Below are positions 47,550 through 55,367 of a DNA stretch of 64,000 nucleotides, piece by piece. This DNA is from Candidatus Nucleicultrix amoebiphila FS5 (GTDB lineage Bacteria; Pseudomonadota; Alphaproteobacteria; Caedimonadales; Nucleicultricaceae): contig NZ_CP008743.1 of assembly GCF_002117145.1 (NCBI RefSeq), positions 124,001 to 188,000 of the forward strand, written 5' to 3'. Each line of letters begins with the position of its first letter. The stretch's first letter is position 1. The notes beneath the pieces were generated by a model. That model ran no database searches. It saw only the letters and a list, made by a program, of their open reading frames with translations, and was not told where the DNA came from. The position numbers and the translations under genes were made by a program.

Positions 47550-48825
47550 GGATTCTCCTAAAATAGCAGTCGTTGGCCTAGGATACGTAGGTTTGCCATT
47601 AGCGATAGGGCTTGCAAAGCATTTCCACGTGACGGGATTTGACATTAATGATTCGCGTGTCGGCGAATTGAAAAAAGGTGAAGATAGAACAAATGAAATT
47701 TCTAAAGAACTTCTGATATCTTCAACGTTAAATCTTACTTCTACAATGGAAGAAATTAAAGGGTACGACGTTTTCATAGTCACGGTTCCTACTCCAGTAA
47801 CCGCTATGAATCAGCCTGATCTGACGCCTCTTGCAAAAGCTTCTGAGACAGTTGGAAAACTTCTGGTCAAAGGAAGTATCGTTGTTTATGAAAGCACCGT
47901 TTATCCAGGAGTTACCGAAGACTATTGTGCGCCAATCCTTGAAAAAAACTCAGGTCTTAAATGTGGCTCTGAATTTTATTTGGGCTATTCACCTGAACGC
48001 ATTAATCCTGGGGATAAAGAACACACAGTCGATAAGATCACCAAAGTTGTTTCTGGCCAGACATCTGATGTCGCTCAGCATCTTGCGATGATTTACGGTA
48101 AAATGAATCAGGGGAATATCTTTATAGCTAAAAACATAAAAACAGCTGAAGCAGCAAAAGTTATTGAGAATGCCCAAAGGGATATCAATATTGCTTTTAT
48201 CAATGAAATAACGACTATTTTTTCTAAACTTGGACTCTCAATCTATGATGTTTTAGATGCCGCGAGCACTAAGTGGAATTTTTTAAAATTTTTGCCGGGA
48301 ATGGTTGGAGGACATTGTATTGGTGTCGATCCTTACTATTTGGCTCATTTATCTAGAACATTAAATCATGAACCAGAAGTAATTTTGGCTGGCCGAAAAA
48401 TTAATGAGGCGATGAGTCATTATATTGCAAGTCAAATTCATGAAAAACTTCAATTTCGTCAGAAGGAAAAACCAGCAAAAATTCTTTTGCTTGGCATTAC
48501 TTTTAAAGAAAACATACCGGATTTACGGAACACAAAAGTTATAGACTTAATTAAAAATCTTAAATCTTATGGTCATACTGTGTTTGTGCACGATGCTTAT
48601 GCTGATCCGCAAGAGGCTCACAAGGAATACGGTTTAACGCTTTTGCCTAATTTGGCAGAAGGAGGTTATGATTGTATGGTGGGGGCTGTAGCACATGATG
48701 TTTATGCGCAGTTTGAGTTAGAAGTTTTTAAAGAGCTATTGAAAGAGGATGCTTTGGTAGCAGACGTTAAAAATATATGGTCAGCAAAAAAGTTACCTCA
48801 AGGTATGAACTACTGGAGCTTATAA
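47542..48825 (+). CDS. Nucleotide-sugar dehydrogenase (WbpA/TviB/UDP-glucose DH family)
   Basis: A 427-residue UDP-sugar C6 dehydrogenase that oxidises a UDP-hexose or UDP-HexNAc to the uronic acid with NAD. The Rossmann motif is VVGLGYVGLPLAIGLAK near the start; the catalytic Cys lies in MVGGHCIGVDPYYL; GYSPERINPGDKEH and LLGITFKENIPDLRNTKV are typical of the TviB/WbpA branch. I start at ATG 47542, inside the end of the epimerase gene; upstream in-frame starts would extend it deep into that gene. With the epimerase it forms a pair resembling the Vi-antigen UDP-GalNAcA route (TviB-TviC). Confidence 0.92.
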   Translation: MFKDSPKIAVVGLGYVGLPLAIGLAKHFHVTGFDINDSRVGELKKGEDRTNEISKELLISSTLNLTSTMEEIKGYDVFIVTVPTPVTAMNQPDLTPLAKASETVGKLLVKGSIVVYESTVYPGVTEDYCAPILEKNSGLKCGSEFYLGYSPERINPGDKEHTVDKITKVVSGQTSDVAQHLAMIYGKMNQGNIFIAKNIKTAEAAKVIENAQRDINIAFINEITTIFSKLGLSIYDVLDAASTKWNFLKFLPGMVGGHCIGVDPYYLAHLSRTLNHEPEVILAGRKINEAMSHYIASQIHEKLQFRQKEKPAKILLLGITFKENIPDLRNTKVIDLIKNLKSYGHTVFVHDAYADPQEAHKEYGLTLLPNLAEGGYDCMVGAVAHDVYAQFELEVFKELLKEDALVADVKNIWSAKKLPQGMNYWSL

Positions 48826-48833
48826 AAGCAGGG

Positions 48834-48854
48834 GCAATTATCAATTGCGTTTTT
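48834..48854 (+). terminator. Weak terminator after the sugar dehydrogenase
   Basis: A 6-bp stem GCAATT/AATTGC (48834-48839, 48843-48848) with loop ATC is followed by G and five T. The stem is short and AT-rich, so function is uncertain. It lies between two convergent genes. Confidence 0.4.
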
Positions 48855-48855
48855 G

Positions 48856-49854
48856 TTATTGAACATCAATAAGATCGTCTAAATCTGTTCTTTTCAAAAT
48901 GTGATTATCTTCCACTTGTACAGCAATGCGATTGTGTTTTTTGCCCATTTTTCCTGAAAGGACCAAACGATTTCCACAATATGCATAAACAGTGTCTTCA
49001 GCTCTGATTTCAAGAGGGACAGTGTCTCCTTCTTTCCAACTCAGCAGATCTTTTAAATCAGCTTTAAATTTTGTTAATTCAACTCTTAAATTCATATGCG
49101 CTTGTTTAAGTTCTTCACTTAAATGGCTTTTCCATTTTGTTTCGTTCTTGTCGCTTTCTGTGGTTGACGTTTGTAGAAGTTTTTCACGTGCAGGTTCCAA
49201 AGTTTCATAGGGGATAAGAAATGAAAATTCACCAGCGCGTTCTTCAACGGTGACTCTTAATGTAAGTCTAACGACAGCATCACGCGGACGAATGATCATG
49301 GCAAAAGAGGGATTTGTTTCTACGGTTTCAAGATCAAAGGAAGCTTCATGTACGATGCTGAAAGATTTTCTGAAATCTTCAATGAGAAGTTTCATGCTTC
49401 TTTTAATGAGCTCCATCTCAATCGTTGTAAAAGCTTTATTCTCTCCTTTTGGAGCATGGGGAAATTTTCCACCGCCCAATAGATAATCAATCATAGTAAA
49501 AATGAAATCATTGCTTAGGACTAAAATGCTAGAGGGACGCCATCCTTCGATACGGAAAATACCTAACATGGCTGGGTTAGAGAGGGCCTCCATTTCAGGT
49601 CCAAAACGCACTGCAGAAATTGATACCACACTAATTTCGGAATTTGCGCGCACGAAATTGCGCATAGAGGTTGTTAGTCGACGCACAAAACGGTCAAGGA
49701 TAACTTCCAACATGGGGTAATGTTCATAGGCAATTTTCGAAGAACTTGTTAGAACATGAAAAGCATCATTTTGGCTATTTTTCGATACGCTTTCTGCTTT
49801 ATTGACACCGTCTGCCATTGATTGTTCAACTGCCTCTGTCTTGGCTTCACTCAA
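48856..49854 (-). CDS. fliM: Flagellar motor switch protein FliM
   Basis: FliM is the C-ring protein that receives the CheY signal and controls motor direction. 332 residues from a TTG start at 49854, with GGGAGA on the minus strand 6 bp upstream. The middle domain matches FliM (MLEVILDRFVRRLTTSMRNF, LDYLLGGG-like IDYLLGGG, FTTIEMELIKRSMK), and a SpoA/SurfaceP domain ends the protein (LLSWKEGDTVPLEIRAEDTVYAYCGNRLVLSG, in parts). The N-terminal ~30 residues are polar (EAVEQSMADGVNKAE) and lack the LSQxEIDALL CheY-binding motif of classic FliM. No other flagellar gene is near. Confidence 0.88.
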   Translation of the reverse strand: MSEAKTEAVEQSMADGVNKAESVSKNSQNDAFHVLTSSSKIAYEHYPMLEVILDRFVRRLTTSMRNFVRANSEISVVSISAVRFGPEMEALSNPAMLGIFRIEGWRPSSILVLSNDFIFTMIDYLLGGGKFPHAPKGENKAFTTIEMELIKRSMKLLIEDFRKSFSIVHEASFDLETVETNPSFAMIIRPRDAVVRLTLRVTVEERAGEFSFLIPYETLEPAREKLLQTSTTESDKNETKWKSHLSEELKQAHMNLRVELTKFKADLKDLLSWKEGDTVPLEIRAEDTVYAYCGNRLVLSGKMGKKHNRIAVQVEDNHILKRTDLDDLIDVQ

Positions 49855-49966
49855 AAGAACTCTCCCTTTATAAATTTCTTTTTATTCTAATGCTTAGATG
49901 ATTAAGGATTACTTAAATTTTAAGTTAAAATAGGCCATTTGAAAACTGGATAATGATCCCCATATG

Positions 49967-49984
49967 TTTGACATTAAGGTCAAA
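49967..49984 (+). promoter_or_regulatory. Inverted repeat over a -35 element upstream of the F-box gene
   Basis: TTTGAC (49967-49972) and GTCAAA (49979-49984) form an inverted repeat with a 6-bp spacer. The first arm holds a perfect -35, TTGACA (49968-49973). This looks like an operator overlapping a promoter for the gene starting at 50023. The -10 match 17 bp downstream (TAGTTT) is weak. Confidence 0.35.
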
Positions 49985-50022
49985 ATAATTTAGTTTACTA
50001 TGATATCTAAAGGAAAATAAGA

Positions 50023-51177
50023 ATGCGTCGCATCTTCACTCTCTCCACCTTATTAGTCAGTACAAGTGCAGTGGCAAGTCATGAAGCCCATGAAATGTGG
50101 TCTATGGGAGATGAATATAAAGTAAATATTTTTACACATTTGAGTGCCCGTGATCTGAACAGCGCGGCTCAAGTTAATCAAGATTGGAATAGGATCGTTA
50201 ACGATAAGTTCATTAGGGTTCGAAAACAATTTGATACGCCAGAAAGCCTTCAAAGTTATTTTCAAGCTGATAATGATAACGAATGGAAATATGTTACAGA
50301 ATTACGGGTGCTTTTCCCTGAAAGCTTGAAAGATCAAGAACGTCAGGTTGATCTCAGCGCAATTCTTTCAAAGACACCAAAGCTTCGTGTATTAAGACTT
50401 CAACATGTACGTTTGATTAAACCAACGAGCACAGTGGTTCCATTAGGACTAGAAAATTTATTTTTAGATGAGTGTACAACGGCGCCTAATACACCAGAAA
50501 TTGACACATATCTTAAGACATTAGTTGAAGAAAATGCTCAAAGGTTACAACTTTTGCGTATGACGAATTTATCTAAGACGATCAACACTATTTTGATAGC
50601 TCTTAAACCAGAGACCTCTTTTAGCCAATGTGTACAGTTGTCATTGGCTGATCCTTATATTAAAAGCTGGGATTTTGTTGCAAAATTTCCAAAGCTAAAG
50701 CGCTTTAAACTCCAAGGAGATTTGGGTAAATCTACAACTTTGATGCCTGCAACGGTCGAGGATGTGGATGTTGCTGGAAACCGTCAAATCGATCTTAAAT
50801 CTTTAATGCTGGCTCTTAAGCCTTCGGCTGCTAAGCTTACAAAGCTTGATTTGTCATCGATTCCTTTGAAAGAAATGCCAAAAAATCTGGAGCAGTTTCC
50901 TCAGTTAAAGAAACTCGTTGCGCGTAAAACAAACCTCACTATGGTAACTGGAGAAAGATTGCCAAGTTCATTGGAAATATTAGATATTGGCGAGAATGAT
51001 GATTTAAAAGAGCTTGCACAAGGCTTGCTCTCTCTCCAGAATTTGAAGACTATTAATATTGAAGATAGCAACGCCATTTACGTGCTGCCTTATCAGCTTG
51101 CTCAGAAAGCGAAAGTAACATCTTCTCACTCTCGCTGGCTTAGATTACAGTATTTTGTCATGTCATTGATTTCTTAA
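50023..51177 (+). CDS. Exported F-box and leucine-rich-repeat protein, putative host-directed effector
   Basis: A 384-residue product with a Sec signal peptide (residues 1-19, RRIFTLSTLLVSTSAVAS). Residues ~29-66 match an F-box: DEYKVNIFTHLSARDLNSAAQ and VNQDWNRIVND fit the eukaryotic pattern LPxEllxxIFsyLsxxDLlsaaxVnkxWrxiaxD. In eukaryotes this motif docks onto Skp1 in SCF ubiquitin ligases. Residues ~90-360 hold degenerate leucine-rich repeats (LRVLRLQHVRL, LKRFKLQGDL, LTKLDLSSIPL, LEILDIGENDDL, LKTINIED). AAGGA precedes the ATG. Bacterial F-box proteins are known effectors (Legionella, Agrobacterium VirF), but those use type IV secretion; here export is by Sec, so a second step across the outer membrane would be needed. 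Confidence 0.75.
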   Translation: MRRIFTLSTLLVSTSAVASHEAHEMWSMGDEYKVNIFTHLSARDLNSAAQVNQDWNRIVNDKFIRVRKQFDTPESLQSYFQADNDNEWKYVTELRVLFPESLKDQERQVDLSAILSKTPKLRVLRLQHVRLIKPTSTVVPLGLENLFLDECTTAPNTPEIDTYLKTLVEENAQRLQLLRMTNLSKTINTILIALKPETSFSQCVQLSLADPYIKSWDFVAKFPKLKRFKLQGDLGKSTTLMPATVEDVDVAGNRQIDLKSLMLALKPSAAKLTKLDLSSIPLKEMPKNLEQFPQLKKLVARKTNLTMVTGERLPSSLEILDIGENDDLKELAQGLLSLQNLKTINIEDSNAIYVLPYQLAQKAKVTSSHSRWLRLQYFVMSLIS

Positions 51178-51611
51178 GTGCAGCCTTTATTTTATCAATA
51201 AAGATGCATCATCAAGAGCATTGATAACGTTAGTAAGATTTAGAAGAGCAGTAAGCTTTCCTGAAATTTTTTCCTAATCAATTCATTTCATTTTTAAGCG
51301 TTTCAGCAGTTCATAAAGGGTCTGCATAAAGCGTAGCGCATCTGTTTTAAATACCTTTAAGTGCTAGGATAGACCGCATGGTCCCTGTGTCAGGTTTTTT
51401 ATAAGATAAAATGTAATGGGATAACTTTTAAAAGAGTATAGAAAAGTAGTTTAATTTTATTATCATTTGTAATCTAAAGGTTATGGATTGAGCTTCAGTT
51501 ATAATTTGAGATCATTTCTGGTGACGAAGACTTTGTCGCACTTATACACGCTCTTAAGGAGGGTAACATAGACGAACAGTAGTTCATCTATGTTGTTAAG
51601 ATTTATTTTAG
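51178..51611. other. 434-bp gap with hairpins and a possible gene remnant
   Basis: No complete gene is seen. A weak hairpin CTTTATT/AATAAAG (51185-51203) follows the F-box gene. Positions 51505-51582 stay open on the plus strand and translate to a plausible protein tail (ISGDEDFVALIHALKEG) that ends in TAG without any upstream start. A second hairpin (51565-51594) lies near the end of the minus-strand gene. Taken together this looks like decayed coding sequence. Confidence 0.5.
51565..51594 (-). terminator. Hairpin downstream of the SGHY-motif gene
   Basis: Arms AACATAGA-GAAC and GTTC-TCTATGTT (one mismatch) around the loop AGTA form a 13-pair stem. It follows the stop of the minus-strand gene by ~18 bp. 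The minus-strand sequence after it (ACCCTCC) has no T-run, so it may be an attenuating or RNA-stabilising hairpin rather than a true terminator. Confidence 0.4.
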
Positions 51612-52430
51612 CTATCTGTATTTATTCAGAATTTCTTCTGGCGTGATTGATAGAAAGACCTGTAAAGGGATTTCATATTCCCACTCACAGCGCGGATAGC
51701 GGGAGATAAAATCTGTAGGGAGTCTTGTATAGGTTCTGATTCCTACTTTTGCATCATTCGCAAAGATGCCTTTTTTGAATAAGTGGTGTGTGACGAGCAC
51801 AAGTTGATCTTCAAAAGGCCAGTAATGACCACTATCTATGTTGATCGATGTTATTTTTCCTTGGGAAAAAGACATTTTACCGGCGCAAGCAACAGGTTTA
51901 CCGATTCCATAATATGGATCTTCAGGCTTGGACTTTAAAATATAACTATGGCAACCGTTCTCCGCATCCATAATGAAGAGAGTACCATTTTTAGAAACCA
52001 CATAGTTAAAGTCTCTATAATCATCATTTATAGAATCATGATTATGAAAATTATCAGCTAACCTATTGAAAGCATCATAAACACGACCGTCTGAGATAGA
52101 AGTACTGCATAATGATTTCATTTCGGGAGTATTGCGTTCATCCTCTAATTCAAGCTCTTCATCTGTTTGTCTCGATAAGAGGAATTCACCATGTCTAAAA
52201 AATCGATTGTTGATGACAGCGGCGTCTTTGATATAGCTCGCCTGAATTTTTGCTTCGAATAATTCTTTTATTATTTTCTCTGGACGATCATCTTCTGAAG
52301 ACTCATTAGAGGGAGTTGGTGTAAAGTTATGCTGCTGGTTCACGAAATCATCAACCATGACGCTTGAAAAAGCGGGGTTGTTTAATAGTAATAGAAAAGC
52401 AAAAGCAAGTGTTTTCAAAATCACACGCAT
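51612..52430 (-). CDS. Exported protein with GKPVxxAG...SGHYxP motif, putative effector
   Basis: From ATG 52430 a 272-residue product with a signal peptide (RVILKTLAFAFLLLLNNPAFS). Residues ~45-100 are charged and likely linker. Residues ~142-205 hold YVVSKNGTLFIMDAENG, then GKPVACAGKM (177-186) and GKITSINIDSGHYWP (191-205). I recall the same order (tag strand, G-x-x-VxAAG, GxIxxIxxxSGHYxP) in plant IQ-motif proteins and in uncharacterised proteins of Legionella and other intracellular bacteria. The end has ITPEEILNKYR. The function of this module is unknown to me. It is convergent with the F-box gene, so two possible host-directed genes sit together. A TTG two codons upstream is an alternative start. 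Confidence 0.68.
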   Translation of the reverse strand: MRVILKTLAFAFLLLLNNPAFSSVMVDDFVNQQHNFTPTPSNESSEDDRPEKIIKELFEAKIQASYIKDAAVINNRFFRHGEFLLSRQTDEELELEDERNTPEMKSLCSTSISDGRVYDAFNRLADNFHNHDSINDDYRDFNYVVSKNGTLFIMDAENGCHSYILKSKPEDPYYGIGKPVACAGKMSFSQGKITSINIDSGHYWPFEDQLVLVTHHLFKKGIFANDAKVGIRTYTRLPTDFISRYPRCEWEYEIPLQVFLSITPEEILNKYR

Positions 52431-52679
52431 ATCCAAATATCCATAAATAAAAAATCTATCAGATTGCTAATATCGTTATGAAAATTGAATATTCAATAGT
52501 ATCTAAAGTAGATATATTTACTTTGTATGGAGTTTTTCGATGTTTTGAATAAAAATAATAGTTTCTATCTGTATAATGAAGTTTGCAATTCAATGAACAA
52601 TAAGTATGTCTTTTTTTGTGCACTTTTATTTTATTTGCGGTATATTTAAAAAAATAGAAAAATAAGAAGTAATAAACTA

Positions 52680-53651
52680 ATGATAAGACTGTATAAGATT
52701 CAAGAAGCTCAATTAAAAGAAATTGATGTTGAATCTTTCAAAGATCATTTAGATGAAGCGACGTGGATTGACCTGTATCAACCTACAGAACACGAAGAGC
52801 GATTGATTGAAAATCTCCTAAACATAAATATTCCAACCCGAGATGAAATGCATGAGATTGAGCTTTCTAGTCGCCTTTATAAAAGAAACAATACAGTTTT
52901 TACCACCTTTGTGATGACCACCAACGTCAATACATCCACCCCTGAATCGCATGCTGTTACTTTTGTTTTGCATCATAAACATCTCATCACAATTCGTTAT
53001 GTGGATGTAGCACCTTTTAATGCATGTCCCACAAAGTTAAAAAGTCAAAAAGAAGACTATCGTCAAGGAAGTTCAATTTTTGCGTGGATGCTTGAAGAAA
53101 TCACTGATCAATTAGCCGATATTTTAGAAAACATTGCCCATGCAATTGAAAAGACAAGCCTGGAAATTTTTAATAGTCAAAATGGAGTGACAGTTTCACA
53201 AGTAAACTTTAAAAAAATTCTATCAGCCATAGGAACCTATCAGAATCTTTTATCAAAAAGTCAGGAAAGTCTTTTTGGTCTAACCCGCGTCGTTAGTTTT
53301 ATAGCGGGGACAAGTTATTTTGAAGGGGCGTATGAGCATAAATCTATTCAATTGACGAAACAAGATTTACCCCCCTTGATTGAACATGCCACATTTTTAT
53401 CCAATAAAATTAACTTCCTTTTGGATGCAACCTTAGGCATGATTAATATCGAACAAAATGCTATCATCAAGATATTTTCAGTAGCTGCCGTGGTCTTTCT
53501 TCCCCCGACGTTAATAGCCAGTGCATATGGTATGAATTTTACTGCGATGCCGGAGTTACATTGGTCATTTGGGTATCCTATGGCTTTAATTCTAATGGTG
53601 CTTTCAGCCTTTCTACCCTATAAATTTTTTAAACATAAGGGGTGGCTCTAG
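52680..53651 (+). CDS. corA: CorA-family magnesium/divalent cation transporter
   Basis: A pentameric inner-membrane channel for Mg2+ (also Co2+/Ni2+ in some members). 323 residues: a cytoplasmic alpha/beta N-terminal part (WIDLYQPTEHEERLIENLL, FVLHHKHLITIRYVD), a long stalk helix, and two C-terminal membrane helices. The signature GMN motif is in TLIASAYGMNFTAMPELHW between the helices. The C-terminal basic end (KFFKHKGWL) is typical. No riboswitch is recognisable in the 243-bp AT-rich upstream gap. It ends 1 bp before the convergent kinase gene. Confidence 0.95.
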   Translation: MIRLYKIQEAQLKEIDVESFKDHLDEATWIDLYQPTEHEERLIENLLNINIPTRDEMHEIELSSRLYKRNNTVFTTFVMTTNVNTSTPESHAVTFVLHHKHLITIRYVDVAPFNACPTKLKSQKEDYRQGSSIFAWMLEEITDQLADILENIAHAIEKTSLEIFNSQNGVTVSQVNFKKILSAIGTYQNLLSKSQESLFGLTRVVSFIAGTSYFEGAYEHKSIQLTKQDLPPLIEHATFLSNKINFLLDATLGMINIEQNAIIKIFSVAAVVFLPPTLIASAYGMNFTAMPELHWSFGYPMALILMVLSAFLPYKFFKHKGWL

Positions 53652-53652
53652 A

Positions 53653-54357
53653 CTATTCCTTTAAAACAGGAGTTCTGGGTGCCACTAAAAGAGCTTCTCC
53701 CTTGACTGTAATGGTTACTAAAGAAGTCTTGAAGCGATTAGCAACACTTTCTTGGATCGCTAATTCTAATGGATAATCATTCATCTCCCATTGGAGACCT
53801 TGTGTCGTAGCGATAGCTTTTGGAAAGCCGAAAAGACCTAAGGCTGAGCCTATCGGACCTGATAAAGTAATGGTTTCATCTCTTAAAAAGCGAATGGATT
53901 CGTTAAAATTTACTAAAGTGATAGAGACATTTTGATCATGATATCGTTTTAAAAGTGCAGCATTATGAAATGTATGATCTGATCTTCCCCCACCAAGGGC
54001 ACAAAGGATCACAATATCTGTGGCGTAGTTGTTTAAACAATATTTAAGTGATTTTTCTAAATCCGTATAATTTTGATCGTGAGTTTCAAAAAATTGAACG
54101 GCTTGCTTTTCAAAATAAAGTTTCACTTTTTCTAAAATTGAGTCCATATCTCCTGAAATTAAATCAGGTGTCAGCCCCCAATCATAAAATTCATTAGCAG
54201 CCCCATCCAAAGCAATTGTAATTCGATCTTTTTGGTACTCACGAACCAAATCCACATCAAAAGGCCCATGGGCCACAATTAAGAACTTCTGTGCTAACAT
54301 AGGGTGACTCAAAAACAACAGCGTACCTAAAAAGCATAAGATTTTTGTAAGATTCAC
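53653..54357 (-). CDS. Thiamine pyrophosphokinase
   Basis: This enzyme transfers pyrophosphate from ATP to thiamine, making thiamine diphosphate. The domain begins at KFLIVAHGPFDVDLV; ITIALDGAANEFYDWGLTPDLISGDMDSI (in parts) gives the conserved Asp residues, followed by THDQNYTDLEKSLKYCL and CALGGGRSDHTFHN. I start at GTG 54357 because AGGGGGG lies 5 bp upstream (minus strand) and a nuo promoter candidate occupies the region beyond; this gives 234 residues with a signal-like head (KILCFLGTLLFLSHPMLA). Other starts are ATG 54300, without the hydrophobic head, and TTG 54447, with no ribosome site. A cytosolic enzyme should not carry a signal peptide, so the start needs care. Transketolase in this window uses its product. 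Confidence 0.85.
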   Translation of the reverse strand: MNLTKILCFLGTLLFLSHPMLAQKFLIVAHGPFDVDLVREYQKDRITIALDGAANEFYDWGLTPDLISGDMDSILEKVKLYFEKQAVQFFETHDQNYTDLEKSLKYCLNNYATDIVILCALGGGRSDHTFHNAALLKRYHDQNVSITLVNFNESIRFLRDETITLSGPIGSALGLFGFPKAIATTQGLQWEMNDYPLELAIQESVANRFKTSLVTITVKGEALLVAPRTPVLKE

Positions 54358-54410
54358 ACAAGCCCCCCTAAAAATAGGCTTTTCCAGCCTTTGTATTAAA
54401 CGGTTCTTCC

Positions 54411-54439
54411 TAGTCATATATGGCAAAAAGCCGTATAAT
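54411..54439 (+). promoter_or_regulatory. Candidate promoter of the nuo operon
   Basis: TAGTCA (54411-54416, four of six -35 matches) and a perfect TATAAT (54434-54439) are separated by 17 bp. The nuoA ATG lies 33 bp downstream with GAGAGAG as its ribosome site. No other promoter is evident before nuoA. Confidence 0.5.
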
Positions 54440-54472
54440 AATTTCAATTAATAATATGAATTTTGAGAGAGT

Positions 54473-54835
54473 ATGGAAGTCCTGAAATCCTATTGGCCAA
54501 TTTTTATTTTTCTTGCTATTGCAGGAGTGATTTCTCTTGTAATGATTTTGTTGGCGTACTTAAGAGCCCCTCTTAAACCTGACCAGGAAAAGCTATCAGC
54601 TTATGAATGTGGCTTCGAAGCGTTTTCGGATGCTCGCGTTCGTTTTGATGTACGCTATTATCTGGTAGCCATCATTTTTATTATCTTTGACCTTGAGGTG
54701 GCGTTTCTTTTTCCCTGGGCTATAAGCTTTGGAAAAATTGGTCTCTTTGGTTTTTTTTCGATGATGGCTTTTCTTGGTGTTCTGACTATTGGTTTTATTT
54801 ATGAGTGGAAGAAAGGAGCTTTAGAGTGGGAATAA
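54473..54835 (+). CDS. nuoA: NADH-quinone oxidoreductase subunit A
   Basis: A small membrane subunit of respiratory complex I. 120 residues with three hydrophobic helices (residues ~8-30, ~62-82, ~90-110). The family loop [43 protein letters not shown] (in parts) contains the conserved Cys and the DLEVAF motif. It is the first gene of a nine-gene operon, and its end overlaps nuoB by 10 bp. Confidence 0.97.
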   Translation: MEVLKSYWPIFIFLAIAGVISLVMILLAYLRAPLKPDQEKLSAYECGFEAFSDARVRFDVRYYLVAIIFIIFDLEVAFLFPWAISFGKIGLFGFFSMMAFLGVLTIGFIYEWKKGALEWE

Positions 54836-55359
54836 AGCCCAGCATTCTTCAAGAAATTTTGAGCGAAGATAAACTTGCCGCAAAGCTTTATGATGAAGCA
54901 AGAAACCGTGGATTTGTTCTAACTCAGCTAGATAAATTAGCGGCATGGGCCCGTGCGGGATCTTTGTGGCCGATGACTTTTGGTTTGGCGTGTTGTGCTA
55001 TAGAAATGATGCAAACAGCTGCGAGTCGCTATGACTTAGATCGTTTTGGTATCGTTTTTCGCCCTAGTCCACGGCAATCGGATGTGATGATTGTTGCGGG
55101 GACGCTTACGAATAAAATGGCGCCAGCTTTACGTAAAGTTTATGATCAAATGGCTGAACCTCGTTGGGTTATTTCTATGGGCTCTTGCGCTAATGGAGGA
55201 GGATATTATCACTATTCATATTCTGTCGTGCGCGGATGTGATCGTATTGTACCAGTAGATGTTTATGTGCCTGGCTGTCCACCAACTGCTGAAGCCTTGT
55301 TGTATGGAATTTTGCAACTGCAAAAAAAGATTCGTAGTCAACGGGTTTACATAAGATAA
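54826..55359 (+). CDS. nuoB: NADH-quinone oxidoreductase subunit B
   Basis: The complex I subunit carrying cluster N2, which passes electrons to quinone. From GTG 54826 (GGAG 7 bp upstream) it has 177 residues. The [4Fe-4S] ligands are Cys56 and Cys57 (GLACCAIEM), Cys121 (MGSCANGGG) and Cys151 ([12 protein letters not shown]). An earlier ATG (54805) would overlap nuoA further and lies on the wrong side of the ribosome site, so the GTG is preferred. Confidence 0.97.
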   Translation: MGIKPSILQEILSEDKLAAKLYDEARNRGFVLTQLDKLAAWARAGSLWPMTFGLACCAIEMMQTAASRYDLDRFGIVFRPSPRQSDVMIVAGTLTNKMAPALRKVYDQMAEPRWVISMGSCANGGGYYHYSYSVVRGCDRIVPVDVYVPGCPPTAEALLYGILQLQKKIRSQRVYIR

Positions 55360-55367
55360 GGCTTGAT

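Noticed and set aside
52437-52679. Magnesium riboswitch upstream of corA
   Set aside because: The 243-bp stretch is AT-rich without the conserved helices I would expect of an M-box; nothing supports a riboswitch.
54358-54472. TPP riboswitch near the thiamine pyrophosphokinase gene
   Set aside because: The CUGAGA and ACCUGA-type conserved blocks are absent in this short divergent region.
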